A stretch of 63,601 nucleotides of DNA from DATGUA01 sp035301545 (GCA_035301545.1 DATGUA010000007.1:1-63601), one strand, 5' to 3'. Shown: positions 1-8,998, numbered from the stretch's first letter. Numbers and translations: made by a program. The notes: a model not told the origin generated them from the letters alone.

Positions 1-99
1 GAATGTTCTGGATCTAATTTTATATCCTAATAATAGTGCAAATATTAAAATTAAGCCAATATATATGTATATCTTATAGTTATGGTGGTTTTCTTTCAT
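1..99 (-). CDS. Partial membrane-anchored protein (runs off the window)
   Basis: An open frame starts with ATG at 99-97 on the minus strand and continues without a stop to the window edge (33 codons). The start is preceded by an AAAGGA ribosome binding site. The first ten residues are polar and charged (MKENHHNYKI) and are followed by a hydrophobic run (about residues 11-27), so this is the N-terminus of a signal-anchored or secreted protein. No family can be named from so short a piece. Confidence 0.5.
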   Translation of the reverse strand, partial: MKENHHNYKIYIYIGLILIFALLLGYKIRSRTF

Positions 100-205
100 A
101 ATATCAAATCCTTTCATTATATAATCAATATATTATAGTGAGGGAGAAATTATTATAATAAGAATATTAATATCTAACTTTTTTGATATTTTAAAGTATT
201 TCTGC

Positions 206-247
206 AAAAAATAATCCATATAATAAAGACTTTATTATATGGATTAT
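206..247 (-). terminator. Intrinsic terminator of the amidohydrolase operon
   Basis: An 18-bp inverted repeat (arms 211-228 and 230-247) is followed on the minus strand by TTTTT (210-206). It begins 3 nt after the stop codon of the minus-strand amidohydrolase. Confidence 0.8.
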
Positions 248-250
248 AAT

Positions 251-1480
251 CTAATTATCTTTATCTATTACCTTGTCACCTCTAAAAAACACTTTTAATA
301 CATCCTTAGGATCTGTAATTTCAAGTCCAGGAATACCTTTACCAACTATAAAATTAGCATCTTTACCTTTTTCTAAATTACCAAAGATATGACTTTTGCC
401 TAAAACTTTGGCAGGATTTAATGTAATAAGTTTAAGTATTTCATTTTCATCTAATCCTAAATTTCTAAGTTTAATCATTGAAGGATTAGATATTAACATT
501 AAGGAATCAGGTCCAACTAATTTATTGTCTTTAAAAGGTAACCAATCAGTCTTTGTAGAAGGTGGCAAATAAGCATCAGTTGAGATTGCTAGATTTATAC
601 CTTTAGATACCATGTTTACAATTTCCTCAGGACTATTTGGAGTAAGATGAGTACCTCCTAATGGAGTTGATACTATAGATATATTATTATCTTTAACTTC
701 TTGGATTTGGGATTTAGTTATTTCGTGTGCATGATGGAGAACATCAAATCCTGCTTCGATAGCCATACTTATAGATTTCTCTCCAGCTACATGAGTTCCT
801 ATTTTTTTACCTGCTTCATGAAATTTATTTACAATCTTATTTAAATCCTTTTGTGTATAGACTATTTCCCCAGCTCTAGGTACATATTTTTCTTGGAAAT
901 TAGCCGGAGTAGCATTTATCATTATGTTTTCACCAGGATAATCACTTAATCTAACTAATTCATCAATAATAAAATCATTTGCTATCATCATTCGGTCAAT
1001 AGGCTTAGATCCAGTAATTCCAGTGAAAAATAAAATTTCTTCTAGACCTATAGGTACAGTAGCAATTGCAAAAATAAGATCCATAGGAAGATCCTTAATA
1101 ACTTTTAGATAATCTGATTTTGTAAAATCAGTCTTAGGATGACCACATATTTGTTCTCCTAGACTTGTTATTCCTGAGGATAGTGCATCTAATAAGAGAG
1201 TAACTCCTCCCATCAAATGACTGGATTTAGTAATAGGTAAAACAGCACTAGGAGCATATTCTAAAACATGAGTGTGGCAATCTACAAGAGCCGGTGATAT
1301 TACCAAACTTCTAAAATCAAAGATTTCTAAACCCTTATATCTTTTTTTGATTATAGAATATGAATCTATATCTTTTATTTTTCCATTTTCAATTACCATA
1401 GCACCATTTATTAGTGAACCATTTGATTTACTTGCAGTTACTATCTTGTCAGACTTTACTATATAATTTATATTGTTCAT
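251..1480 (-). CDS. Amidohydrolase family metal-dependent hydrolase (imidazolonepropionase-like)
   Basis: This 409-residue protein has the amidohydrolase layout: an N-terminal beta-sandwich part, a CHTH metal motif near residues 68-71, further metal-ligand histidines near H229 (GTHVAG) and around the LHHAHE segment, a late aspartate in AISTDAYL near 300, and a C-terminal sandwich part (LEKGKDANFIVG). Such enzymes hydrolyse C-N bonds of cyclic amides or amidines in the cytoplasm, but the substrate cannot be read from the sequence. It lies 10 bp downstream of a gate-domain membrane protein on the same strand, so the two probably form an import-and-hydrolysis operon. Start ATG at 1480 has a GAGGTGAT-type binding site. 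Imidazolonepropionase or a related cyclic-amide hydrolase is possible; no hut genes are nearby. Confidence 0.8.
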   Translation of the reverse strand: MNNINYIVKSDKIVTASKSNGSLINGAMVIENGKIKDIDSYSIIKKRYKGLEIFDFRSLVISPALVDCHTHVLEYAPSAVLPITKSSHLMGGVTLLLDALSSGITSLGEQICGHPKTDFTKSDYLKVIKDLPMDLIFAIATVPIGLEEILFFTGITGSKPIDRMMIANDFIIDELVRLSDYPGENIMINATPANFQEKYVPRAGEIVYTQKDLNKIVNKFHEAGKKIGTHVAGEKSISMAIEAGFDVLHHAHEITKSQIQEVKDNNISIVSTPLGGTHLTPNSPEEIVNMVSKGINLAISTDAYLPPSTKTDWLPFKDNKLVGPDSLMLISNPSMIKLRNLGLDENEILKLITLNPAKVLGKSHIFGNLEKGKDANFIVGKGIPGLEITDPKDVLKVFFRGDKVIDKDN

Positions 1481-1490
1481 TTAATCACCT

Positions 1491-2558
1491 CTATATAATG
1501 AATGGAGTTACTGCGAAAGCGATAATAAAAGCTGTAATCAATCTGATAATAGTTCCTACTACAGCTGATTTTAAAACTTCCCTCTCATTTAAATCAGATA
1601 TTTGTGCCCAAGTAGCTGGAACTTGGCCAAATATGGTGGATATTGGAAGTCCTGAATTAGCTAGTACAAAAGATCCAACTATCCATCTTGGATCAATATT
1701 TGAAGCGACATTAATTAGTTCAGCTACTGCTAAAGTAGGAGCAACAAAAATTGATAATATGCCAGTAGTAGGTTCTATATATAAGAATTTTAATAAGGAA
1801 CTAAAACCCGATTCTATATAAACCCAGATACCAAAATAATCTAATGCTCCAATGATAGTAAATATCGCAGCTGCAGCAGGTATAATAACTAATAATAATA
1901 ATTCAGTTCCTTCTGCAGCAGAATCAAATAATGTTTGAAAAAATGGTTTATCAGGAGTAAACCTTGGTAATTCTTCTAAATTCATTTTTTTTGTATTCCT
2001 ATACATAGTTAGTTTGAGTAGATAAGGTATAATAATTAATGGTAGAAATATAGATGAAAGTATTATAGGAAAGGCGTTGATGTTAAATTTTTTTAAAGCC
2101 ATAAGACCTATTACAAATGTTACGAAAGATTGTGGAGATTGAATCATGGTTGCTACGGCTATTTTTTGTTCGTCTTTAGTAGCTTTAGCATCAACTAATA
2201 CTGGACCAGCTATTCTTCCAGCTGCATTTATATCTCCTAAAATATTATAAATACCTGGAATAACTACTGCTGGATTGATTTTTAAGAATTTCATTATCGG
2301 AACGAAAATTCTAATCAGACCATCGGTAAAACCACAACGCTCTAGTATTCTACCTACAATAACACTTACAATTACTGCAATTCCAACTTCACTAGTTAAA
2401 AAGGTATCTACTACAACAGGAAATACTTTTCCTACTATTACGTCAAATAAATCTGATAGTGAATGAGGCGAAATGAATAATATTAGAACAGAGAATACTA
2501 CAAGGATAGTACCTGTTATTTCATTACGACTCCATTGTTTACGAGATTGAGTTTTCAT
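1491..2558 (-). CDS. Nucleoside-recognition (gate) domain membrane protein, YjiH-like
   Basis: A 355-residue polytopic membrane protein with many hydrophobic segments and the gate-type sequence region GDINAAGRIAGPVLVDA followed by TMIQSPQSFVTFV. Gate-domain proteins of this kind are putative small-molecule transporters in the cytoplasmic membrane. I chose the ATG at 2558 (MKTQSRKQW) because AAAGGAG lies just upstream; an in-frame start at 2600 has no such site. It is the first gene of a two-gene unit with the amidohydrolase, so it probably moves the amidohydrolase substrate or product. The substrate is unknown. Confidence 0.7.
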   Translation of the reverse strand: MKTQSRKQWSRNEITGTILVVFSVLILFISPHSLSDLFDVIVGKVFPVVVDTFLTSEVGIAVIVSVIVGRILERCGFTDGLIRIFVPIMKFLKINPAVVIPGIYNILGDINAAGRIAGPVLVDAKATKDEQKIAVATMIQSPQSFVTFVIGLMALKKFNINAFPIILSSIFLPLIIIPYLLKLTMYRNTKKMNLEELPRFTPDKPFFQTLFDSAAEGTELLLLVIIPAAAAIFTIIGALDYFGIWVYIESGFSSLLKFLYIEPTTGILSIFVAPTLAVAELINVASNIDPRWIVGSFVLANSGLPISTIFGQVPATWAQISDLNEREVLKSAVVGTIIRLITAFIIAFAVTPFII

Positions 2559-2661
2559 AATGATATTCACTCCTTTATATACTATTATCATAGTACTCAA
2601 AAGGAAAAATATTGTGATTCATATATTCGTAAAGATAAATATACATTATATAATTTAATAG

Positions 2662-2703
2662 GAGACTTTTTCATAACTAGTTAATCAGTTATGAAAAAGC
2701 CTC
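2662..2703. repeat. 17-bp hairpin between divergent genes
   Basis: Arms 2662-2678 and 2687-2703 pair with one A/C mismatch and an 8-nt loop. It sits between the 5' ends of the divergent transporter (minus) and CapA (plus) genes, so it could lie in the leader of either transcript. No U-run follows on the plus strand (TTATTTG) and only ATTAAATT on the minus strand, so a terminator call is weak. Confidence 0.5.
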
Positions 2704-2825
2704 TTATTTGTTTATATTTTATATAATAGTGATACAATATATGGAAGGAAGATATATAGTAAATTTTATAACAGATTGTAAAAAATATTAGATTTAAATA
2801 TAGGGCAGATAAGATAGGTGAGAAA

Positions 2826-4022
2826 ATGCAAAGAAGAAAATACTTAATAATCCTTATAGTACTTGTAACTTTAATATTTGTCTCCTCTTTATATTATATT
2901 AAAGATGATACCAAAAAGGATTCTAATAATCCAATTGATGATAGAGATGATTTAGAAGATGAAGATATTGGAGAAGAAGGGAAAAATACAGCTACTATAT
3001 TAGTAACTGGAGATATTATGTACCATGAGCCACAGATAGAAGCAGCTTATGATAGTAATAGTGGTACCTATGATTTTAGTGATAATTTTAAATATGTAAA
3101 AAAGTATATTGATTCTGCAGATTTGTCCATAGCTAATTTTGAAACGGTTATAGCAGGTGAAGAAATAGCTTTTACTGGATTTCCTAAATTTAATTCTCCT
3201 AAGGAAACATTATATTCTATAAAAGATGCTGGATTTGATGTTTTAACTACTGTAAATAATCATGCCTTGGATCAAGGAAAGACAGGAATAATAAATACTA
3301 TAAATACTATAGAAGAGTTAGGAATGAAAAATGTAGGAACTTATAAAGAACCTAATAATGATATATTAATCGAGAAAGTAAATGATATAAATTTGGCTCT
3401 TTTATCTTATTCTTATGGATTTAATGGATTGGAATCATATTTAACTGAAGAAGAGCTTTCATATATGGTTAATACAATAGATGAGGAAAAAATAGAAGAA
3501 GATATAAAAGAAGCTAAAGAATTAGATGCAGATATGGTAATGATATTTATTCATTGGGGAAAAGAGTATCATAAAAAGCCTACCGAACATCAATTAGAAT
3601 TAGGAAATAAAATGGTAGAATGGGGAGCTAATATGGTCTTTGGTAGTCATCCACATGTGATTCAGAAGTCAGATATGATTAATCATAATGGGAATGATAA
3701 TTATATAATATATTCTATGGGAAACTTTTTATCTAATCAAAGAGAGGAAACAGTGGGTAATAGACATACAGAAGATGGTGTAATGGTAGAAATTGAGCTT
3801 GAGAAAAATATTAAAAATAATAAAGTATATATAAAAAGTGTTAATCATATACCGACTTGGGTGAGAAAATATAGTGGAGATACGGGATTAAAATATGAGA
3901 TAATCCCAATACAAGATTTTATAGATGATAAGGAATTGCTATTTAAATTAGAAGATAGTGAGCAATTTAGGATTAGGGAATCTTATGAGAATACAATAAA
4001 TAAAACAGAACAGAGAAATTAG
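2826..4022 (+). CDS. CapA-family calcineurin-like phosphoesterase, membrane anchored
   Basis: A 398-residue CapA/PgsA-type metallophosphoesterase-fold protein. Residues 1-24 form a signal anchor (basic start, hydrophobic 8-24), followed by an acidic linker (about 28-52) that suggests an extracellular enzyme part. Family motifs are visible: TGDIMYHE near 61-68, NFETVI near 107, NNHALDQG near 146, HWGKEYHK near 242 and GSHPHVIQ near 272. CapA proteins take part in poly-gamma-glutamate capsule synthesis or export, but no capBC genes are nearby, so a capsule role is not supported and cell-envelope phosphoesterase is the safer statement. Single gene. Confidence 0.85.
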   Translation: MQRRKYLIILIVLVTLIFVSSLYYIKDDTKKDSNNPIDDRDDLEDEDIGEEGKNTATILVTGDIMYHEPQIEAAYDSNSGTYDFSDNFKYVKKYIDSADLSIANFETVIAGEEIAFTGFPKFNSPKETLYSIKDAGFDVLTTVNNHALDQGKTGIINTINTIEELGMKNVGTYKEPNNDILIEKVNDINLALLSYSYGFNGLESYLTEEELSYMVNTIDEEKIEEDIKEAKELDADMVMIFIHWGKEYHKKPTEHQLELGNKMVEWGANMVFGSHPHVIQKSDMINHNGNDNYIIYSMGNFLSNQREETVGNRHTEDGVMVEIELEKNIKNNKVYIKSVNHIPTWVRKYSGDTGLKYEIIPIQDFIDDKELLFKLEDSEQFRIRESYENTINKTEQRN

Positions 4023-4049
4023 ATATAATATAAAATTAGTTCCTAAGTT

Positions 4050-4092
4050 GGTAACATATGTTACCGACCTTTTGTATTTTTAAAGATATAAT
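4050..4092 (+). promoter_or_regulatory. Crp/Fnr-type operator and class II promoter of the zinc-ribbon gene
   Basis: A perfect palindrome GTAACATATGTTAC (4051-4064, extended by one G/C pair) is followed after exactly 22 nt by TATAAT (4087-4092). No good -35 box is present. With a start site about 7 nt after the -10 box, the operator centre falls at about -41.5, the position used by Crp/Fnr class II activators. The motif resembles, from memory, sites described for HcpR-type regulators in clostridia. An identical arrangement precedes hcp. Confidence 0.75.
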
Positions 4093-4169
4093 ATATATAG
4101 TTTAAAATATTTCCTTGGAAATATCGATATATAGGAATTATAGAAAATAACCAAAAGGAGAGATAGATA

Positions 4170-4412
4170 ATGCATGAAGGATGTACGGGAAACCTTGATA
4201 GTGGTAAACAAATAGTAGATAAAATCAGAATGATGGGATTTAACAAAAGAGAAATACCATCTTTAGTTAATATAGAGTGTGTAGAATGTAGAAATGAGTT
4301 TAAAATGACTCATTTAGAGACTAAATGTCCAAATTGTGGAATGGTTTATGGAGTAACACCTTGTTCAGTATCTTATCCAGAAAAAATTAAAGCAGCAGGA
4401 ATAGATTATTAA
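4170..4412 (+). CDS. Small zinc-ribbon-like protein co-regulated with hcp
   Basis: An 80-residue protein with two CxxC pairs (VECVEC and KCPNC, about residues 32-35 and 51-54) and extra cysteines at 5 and near 65, consistent with a zinc ribbon or a small metal or thiol site. No signal peptide. Start ATG follows AAAGGAGAG. It has its own promoter behind the same Fnr-type palindrome as hcp 130 bp downstream, which suggests a role in the nitrosative or oxidative stress response. I do not recognise a named family; the function is unknown. Confidence 0.75.
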   Translation: MHEGCTGNLDSGKQIVDKIRMMGFNKREIPSLVNIECVECRNEFKMTHLETKCPNCGMVYGVTPCSVSYPEKIKAAGIDY

Positions 4413-4445
4413 AAAGTATTTAATATATTAAAATAATTGCTATTT

Positions 4446-4488
4446 CGTAACATATGTTACGGAATTTAGATATAAGAAGATATATAAT
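4446..4488 (+). promoter_or_regulatory. Crp/Fnr-type operator and class II promoter of hcp
   Basis: The same palindrome GTAACATATGTTAC (4447-4460, flanked by C/G) is followed by 22 nt and then TATAAT (4483-4488), the same spacing as at 4051. The -35 region is poor. This supports activation of hcp by a Crp/Fnr-family protein bound near -41.5. Confidence 0.8.
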
Positions 4489-4543
4489 AGTATTATATAG
4501 AAAGGTTTAAAAATAATAATATATAATTAGGAGGAGAGAATAT

Positions 4544-6208
4544 ATGGATATGTTTTGTTATCAGTGTCAAGAGGCCTCTAGAGGGACAGGCTGTACGAAA
4601 GTAGGAGTATGTGGTAAGACAGCAGATTTAGCAGCACTTCAAGATTTAATGGTATATGCTGTTAAAGGAATTGCTGAATTAGGTATGAAAGCAGATGAAA
4701 TTGGGTATGAAGTAGAAGGCCTAGATAGATTTATAATGGAAAGTCTATTTATGACTATTACAAATGCAAATTTTGATAGAGAAAGATTTTTTGAAAAGAT
4801 TAAAGATGCTTTAAAATTAAGAGATGAATTAAAGGCAGATTTAGAAGAAAAAGATGTGGATTTAGGTGAATTATCAGATCCAGCCACATTTACGGTTAAT
4901 TCAGATGATGAAATTGAATTTAAATCAACAAGTGATGATGTAGGGGTATTAGCTACTGAAGATGAAGATATTCGCTCATTAAGAGAGATGATTACATACG
5001 GACTAAAAGGTATGGCAGCATATGCAGAGCATGCAGATAATTTAGGATATGTAGATCCTGAAATTGGTCGATTTATGAGAAGAGCATTAGCAGCTACATT
5101 AGATAATAGTCTAACAGTAGATGAACTGGTAGCTTTAACTCTTGAAACAGGAGAGCATGGGGTTAAAGTAATGGAATTATTAGACAGGGCTAATACTAGT
5201 ACCTATGGAAACCCAGAATTAACAGAAGTAAATATAGGTGTTAGAGATAATCCAGCTATCTTAATATCTGGCCACGACTTAAAAGATATGGAAGAATTAT
5301 TAAAGCAAACAGAAGGTACTGGGGTAGACGTATATACTCATGGAGAAATGTTACCAGCTAATTACTATCCAGCATTTAAGAAATATGATCACTTTGTAGG
5401 TAATTATGGAGGATCATGGTGGAGACAAATAAAAGAATTTGGACCATTTAATGGACCTATACTATTTACAACAAATTGTATAGTACCACCTAGAGATTCA
5501 TATTCTGACAGAGTTTATACAACAGGAAGTTCAGGATATCCAGGATTTAAACATATACCAGATAGGGTGGATGGAGAAGAAAAAGATTTCTCAGAAATAA
5601 TAGAGCATGCTAAAAGATTACCAGCACCAGAAGAAATAGAAAAAGGTACAATTGTTGGTGGATTTGCACATGCACAAGTATTTGCTTTAGCAGATAAGGT
5701 TGTAGATGCAGTTAAGTCTGGAGCAATTAAAAAGTTCTTTGTAATGGCAGGCTGTGACGGTAGAATGAATAGTAGAAACTACTACACAGAATTTGCAGAG
5801 GAATTACCAGAAGATACAGTTATTTTAACAGCAGGATGTGCAAAATATAGATACAATAAATTAGACCTAGGAGATATAGGTGGAATCCCTAGAGTATTAG
5901 ACGCAGGACAGTGTAATGACTCTTATTCCTTAGTAGTTATAGCACAAAAACTTAAAGAAATATTTGAATTAAATGATATAAATGAATTACCAATAGAGTA
6001 CAATATAGCTTGGTATGAACAAAAAGCTGTAATAGTATTATTGTCATTACTATATTTAGGAGTGAAGGATATTCATTTAGGACCAACATTACCAGCATTC
6101 CTATCACCAAATGTTGCTAATGTATTAGTAGAAAACTTTGGTATATCACCAATTTCAACTGTTGAAGAAGATATAGAAAAATTCATGGGTGAAACAGCAA
6201 AAGCATAA
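4544..6208 (+). CDS. hcp: Hybrid cluster protein (hydroxylamine reductase)
   Basis: A 554-residue protein of full family length. The N-terminal cluster motif is C5-x2-C8-x8-C17-x5-C23, the pattern of hybrid cluster proteins from strict anaerobes. Hybrid-cluster ligand regions follow: the GHDLKDME region, TTNCIVPP, MAGCDGR, TAGCAKYRYNK and DAGQCNDSYS in the second half. The enzyme reduces hydroxylamine in vitro; in vivo, Hcp is linked to nitric-oxide and nitrosative stress, acting in the cytoplasm. Start ATG has GGAGGAGAG upstream. Monocistronic between its Fnr-type promoter and a strong terminator. No hcr reductase gene is adjacent, so the electron donor is unknown. Confidence 0.97.
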   Translation: MDMFCYQCQEASRGTGCTKVGVCGKTADLAALQDLMVYAVKGIAELGMKADEIGYEVEGLDRFIMESLFMTITNANFDRERFFEKIKDALKLRDELKADLEEKDVDLGELSDPATFTVNSDDEIEFKSTSDDVGVLATEDEDIRSLREMITYGLKGMAAYAEHADNLGYVDPEIGRFMRRALAATLDNSLTVDELVALTLETGEHGVKVMELLDRANTSTYGNPELTEVNIGVRDNPAILISGHDLKDMEELLKQTEGTGVDVYTHGEMLPANYYPAFKKYDHFVGNYGGSWWRQIKEFGPFNGPILFTTNCIVPPRDSYSDRVYTTGSSGYPGFKHIPDRVDGEEKDFSEIIEHAKRLPAPEEIEKGTIVGGFAHAQVFALADKVVDAVKSGAIKKFFVMAGCDGRMNSRNYYTEFAEELPEDTVILTAGCAKYRYNKLDLGDIGGIPRVLDAGQCNDSYSLVVIAQKLKEIFELNDINELPIEYNIAWYEQKAVIVLLSLLYLGVKDIHLGPTLPAFLSPNVANVLVENFGISPISTVEEDIEKFMGETAKA

Positions 6209-6216
6209 AGATAAAT

Positions 6217-6255
6217 AACCTCTTATTTATTAATAAATAAGAGGTTATTTTTTTA
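6217..6255 (+). terminator. Intrinsic terminator after hcp
   Basis: A perfect 15-bp inverted repeat (6217-6231 with 6232-6246) is followed by a T-rich tract (6248-6254). Confidence 0.9.
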
Positions 6256-6363
6256 TAGGAAACTTTATAGAAAGCTTCAATATAAAGTGATATTATAGTA
6301 ACAATACAATATTATAATTAAGATAGAATATTGTAAACTAGAAATTAAGAATGGGGTGATAGG

Positions 6364-7281
6364 GTGAAATTAGAAGTAGTAGATTTATACAAAAGTTTTT
6401 CAGGTAGAGAAGTCCTTCACGGAGTATCATTTAATGTAGAATCTGGGAGGGCATTAGGTTTATTAGGTAGAAATGGAGCAGGAAAGACTACTACTATTAG
6501 GATTATTATGGACTTATTTGATGCAAATACAGGAGAAGTATTGTTAAATGGAGAAAAATTTAATCCAAGAGAGCATCAAATAGGATACTTGCCAGAGGAA
6601 AGAGGATTATATCCTAAAAAGAAAGTATTAGAACAATTAGTATATTTAGGACAATTAAGAGGACTTACTAATAAAGAAGCAAAAATCAATACACTATATT
6701 GGTTGGAGAAATTAGGGGTAGAACAGTATAAAGATAAGAAATTAGAAACCTTATCTAAAGGTAATCAACAAAAGGTACAATTAGCAGAAACCTTTTTGTG
6801 TAATCCAGAAATTATTATCTTAGATGAACCTTTTAGTGGGCTAGATCCAGTAAACTCACAAATATTAAAAGATATAATTAATAAATTAATAAGTGAAGAG
6901 AAAATACTAATATTTTCTAGTCATCAAATGAATTACGTAGAAGAATTTTGCGAAGAAATAGCATTAATAGATAATGGTAATATAGTATTAACAGGAAATT
7001 TAAATAATATAAAAACGGAATATGGTATGAATAGATTAACTATAAGTGCAAAGAATCTCTCAGGAGATAGTTTGGAAGATATTTTTATAAGTAAATTAGA
7101 TAATATAGTTAAGATTATAGAAAGAAAAAAAGATTACCTAATTATAGAATTATTATCAGGTAATTCAAAAAAGGATTTATTAGGTTCAATAATAGATTTA
7201 GATTTAGATATAGAAATGTTTTCCACATATAAGCCAAATTTATCAGATATTTTTATTCAAAAGGTAGGTGACAATCAATGA
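6364..7281 (+). CDS. ABC transporter ATP-binding protein, NatA-like
   Basis: A 305-residue ATPase with Walker A GRNGAGKTT (about 36-44), signature LSKGNQQ (about 132), Walker B IIILDEPFSG (about 158), the switch histidine in FSSHQMN, and a C-terminal extension of about 90 residues typical of ABC-2 exporters. Start GTG at 6364. It overlaps the permease gene by 4 bp (ATGA), so the two are translationally coupled. The nearest known architecture is NatAB sodium/drug export of bacilli; the substrate is not determined by sequence. Confidence 0.9.
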   Translation: MKLEVVDLYKSFSGREVLHGVSFNVESGRALGLLGRNGAGKTTTIRIIMDLFDANTGEVLLNGEKFNPREHQIGYLPEERGLYPKKKVLEQLVYLGQLRGLTNKEAKINTLYWLEKLGVEQYKDKKLETLSKGNQQKVQLAETFLCNPEIIILDEPFSGLDPVNSQILKDIINKLISEEKILIFSSHQMNYVEEFCEEIALIDNGNIVLTGNLNNIKTEYGMNRLTISAKNLSGDSLEDIFISKLDNIVKIIERKKDYLIIELLSGNSKKDLLGSIIDLDLDIEMFSTYKPNLSDIFIQKVGDNQ

Positions 7282-8519
7282 AAGACTTTTTAACAGTATT
7301 AAAATTTGAATTAGCGGGTTTTATGAAGAAGAAAGCTTTCATCATATCTACTGGAATTATTTGTGTTATATTAGTAGTAGTGTTATTGATACCTAATATT
7401 ATAGATATATTCTCTAGTGATTCTAAAGATGATGAACTCCCTACAGAAGATGATCAAATAGTTATGGATGGAGAATATGGGTATATAGACGAGACTAAGG
7501 ATAGTATAGATATAGAAGCTCTAAAAGATAATTTTCATGGTGGATCTTTAATTGAAGAAACAGATATTGATAGCCTTGAAGAGAAAGTGAATTCTAAAGA
7601 ATTTGAAGCAGGTTTTATATTAAAATCACCTACTGAATATGAATATATAGTGATAAATAATGAAATGATAGATTCAACAAATATGTTATTTGAAGAGGCT
7701 GTAACTGAGGCATATAGGATTAAAAGACTTGAAGAATTAGGAATAGAGTATAATGAGGTAGGAGATCTTATTCATCCTAATGTAGAATCAGATACAAAGG
7801 TATTAGGAAAAGATAGTGCTGGAAACTATATGTATACTTATGTTTTAGTATTTGGACTTTACTTTATCATTATACTTTATGGGCAATTAATAGCTACTTC
7901 AGTAGCCAGTGAAAAAAGTAATAGAGCAATGGAAGTCTTAGTTACAAGTACCAAGACTACTAATCTAATATTTGGTAAGGTCGTAGCTGGGGCTTTAGCA
8001 GGAATTATACAATTTGGACTAGTGATTTTAACTGGAGTAATAACTTATAATCTTAATGCAGCAGCTTGGGATAATAGTCTAGATTTCATATTTAAAATAC
8101 CAGTAAATGTATTACTTATATTCTCTATATTTGGTATATTAGGATACCTATTCTATGCTTTTATATTTGGAGCCTTAGGAGCATTAGTATCAAGAGTAGA
8201 AGATGTAAGCTCTAGTGCTACCCCTATAACTATTATATTTATAATAGTATTTATGGTTGCAATTACGGGAATGCAAGATACAGAGGGAATAGTATTAAAG
8301 GTTGCATCCTTTATACCATTTAGCTCTTTTATGGCTATGTTTGTAAGAGTATCTATGGGAAGTGTTACAGTTTTAGAAACTATTATATCTTTAGTAATAT
8401 TAGTGATATCGACAGGTTTAATAGGATTATTAGCATCTAAAATTTATCGAATGGGTACTTTAATGTATGGGAATCCAGTAAAATTAAGAAAAGTTATGAA
8501 AATATTAAAGGATGACTAA
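7278..8519 (+). CDS. ABC-2 type permease, NatB-like
   Basis: A 413-residue membrane protein: one N-terminal membrane helix (about 17-42), a large acidic extracytoplasmic domain (about 45-180), then about five hydrophobic segments in the C-terminal half. This is the NatB/YhaP arrangement. It forms a complex with the preceding ATPase and probably exports an ion, drug or peptide. Confidence 0.87.
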   Translation: MKDFLTVLKFELAGFMKKKAFIISTGIICVILVVVLLIPNIIDIFSSDSKDDELPTEDDQIVMDGEYGYIDETKDSIDIEALKDNFHGGSLIEETDIDSLEEKVNSKEFEAGFILKSPTEYEYIVINNEMIDSTNMLFEEAVTEAYRIKRLEELGIEYNEVGDLIHPNVESDTKVLGKDSAGNYMYTYVLVFGLYFIIILYGQLIATSVASEKSNRAMEVLVTSTKTTNLIFGKVVAGALAGIIQFGLVILTGVITYNLNAAAWDNSLDFIFKIPVNVLLIFSIFGILGYLFYAFIFGALGALVSRVEDVSSSATPITIIFIIVFMVAITGMQDTEGIVLKVASFIPFSSFMAMFVRVSMGSVTVLETIISLVILVISTGLIGLLASKIYRMGTLMYGNPVKLRKVMKILKDD

Positions 8520-8583
8520 AGATCCTATAGTATATTAAGATTTAAAATGTGTTATAGAAAAATTATAAAAGGAAAACTATGAA

Positions 8584-8626
8584 AAAGATGGTTTGTTCTT
8601 TTATTATATTAGAATAGCCCATCTTT
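8584..8626. repeat. Imperfect hairpin downstream of the ABC exporter
   Basis: Arms 8584-8599 and 8611-8626 pair with two G/U wobbles and one mismatch. It may end the ABC transcript, but only AAAATTAG follows, so it is not a textbook terminator. Confidence 0.4.
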
Positions 8627-8690
8627 AAAATTAGATAATATTATACCCTTCTTCATTCTACAATTAATAATTAAAAAGATTATTTGAAAT

Positions 8691-8741
8691 TTAAAAAAAG
8701 GCTAGGACATTGTAGTATATAAAAATACTTCTGTCCTGCCT
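8691..8741 (-). terminator. Terminator of the SelW-like selenoprotein gene
   Basis: On the minus strand the arms 8741-8733 and 8708-8699 pair (GGAC core, one bulge) with an inner AAGTAT/ATAC pairing, followed by a TTTTTTT tract (8699-8693). Confidence 0.75.
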
Positions 8742-8755
8742 CTATATATAAAAAT

Positions 8756-8998
8756 TTATGCTAATTTTTTCCTTATAATTTCTTCTATTTCATCCTTTTC
8801 TGGATAACGGTCTAATTCTTTTTTAGAAAAGATTAATTCACCATTAAAAGTAAATTCATATACTCCGCCAGATGAAGGTATTATAGAAACTTCAGATATT
8901 TTATTAGTGTGTTCATTTAAAATTGATCTTGTATGAGCAACTGCTCTTCCTAAATAACCTCAACTAGTACAGTACTCAATAGTAACAACATTTTTCAT
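8756..8998 (-). CDS. SelW/Rdx-family selenoprotein with in-frame UGA (U13)
   Basis: Reading from ATG at 8998 to TAA at 8756 gives 80 residues with one in-frame TGA at 8962-8960. The surroundings, EYCTSU then GYLGRAV, match the CxxC/CxxU redox motif at the start of the SelW/Rdx thioredoxin-like family, with U in the second position. The rest also fits the family (SIIPSSGGVYEFTFNGELIFSKK split over two strands, then an acidic tail). GAGGATGGT-type ribosome binding site. A hairpin follows the UGA. Family members are thought to be thiol-redox proteins; the exact partner is unknown. A conventional gene finder would miss it because of the TGA. Confidence 0.88.
8935..8946 (-). promoter_or_regulatory. 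Candidate bacterial SECIS of the SelW-like gene
   Basis: Starting 13 nt after the UGA, GAGC-AGTT-GCTC can form a 4-bp stem with a G-containing loop (or 5 bp with a 2-nt loop). Position and size fit bacterial SECIS elements recognised by SelB. Confidence 0.5.
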
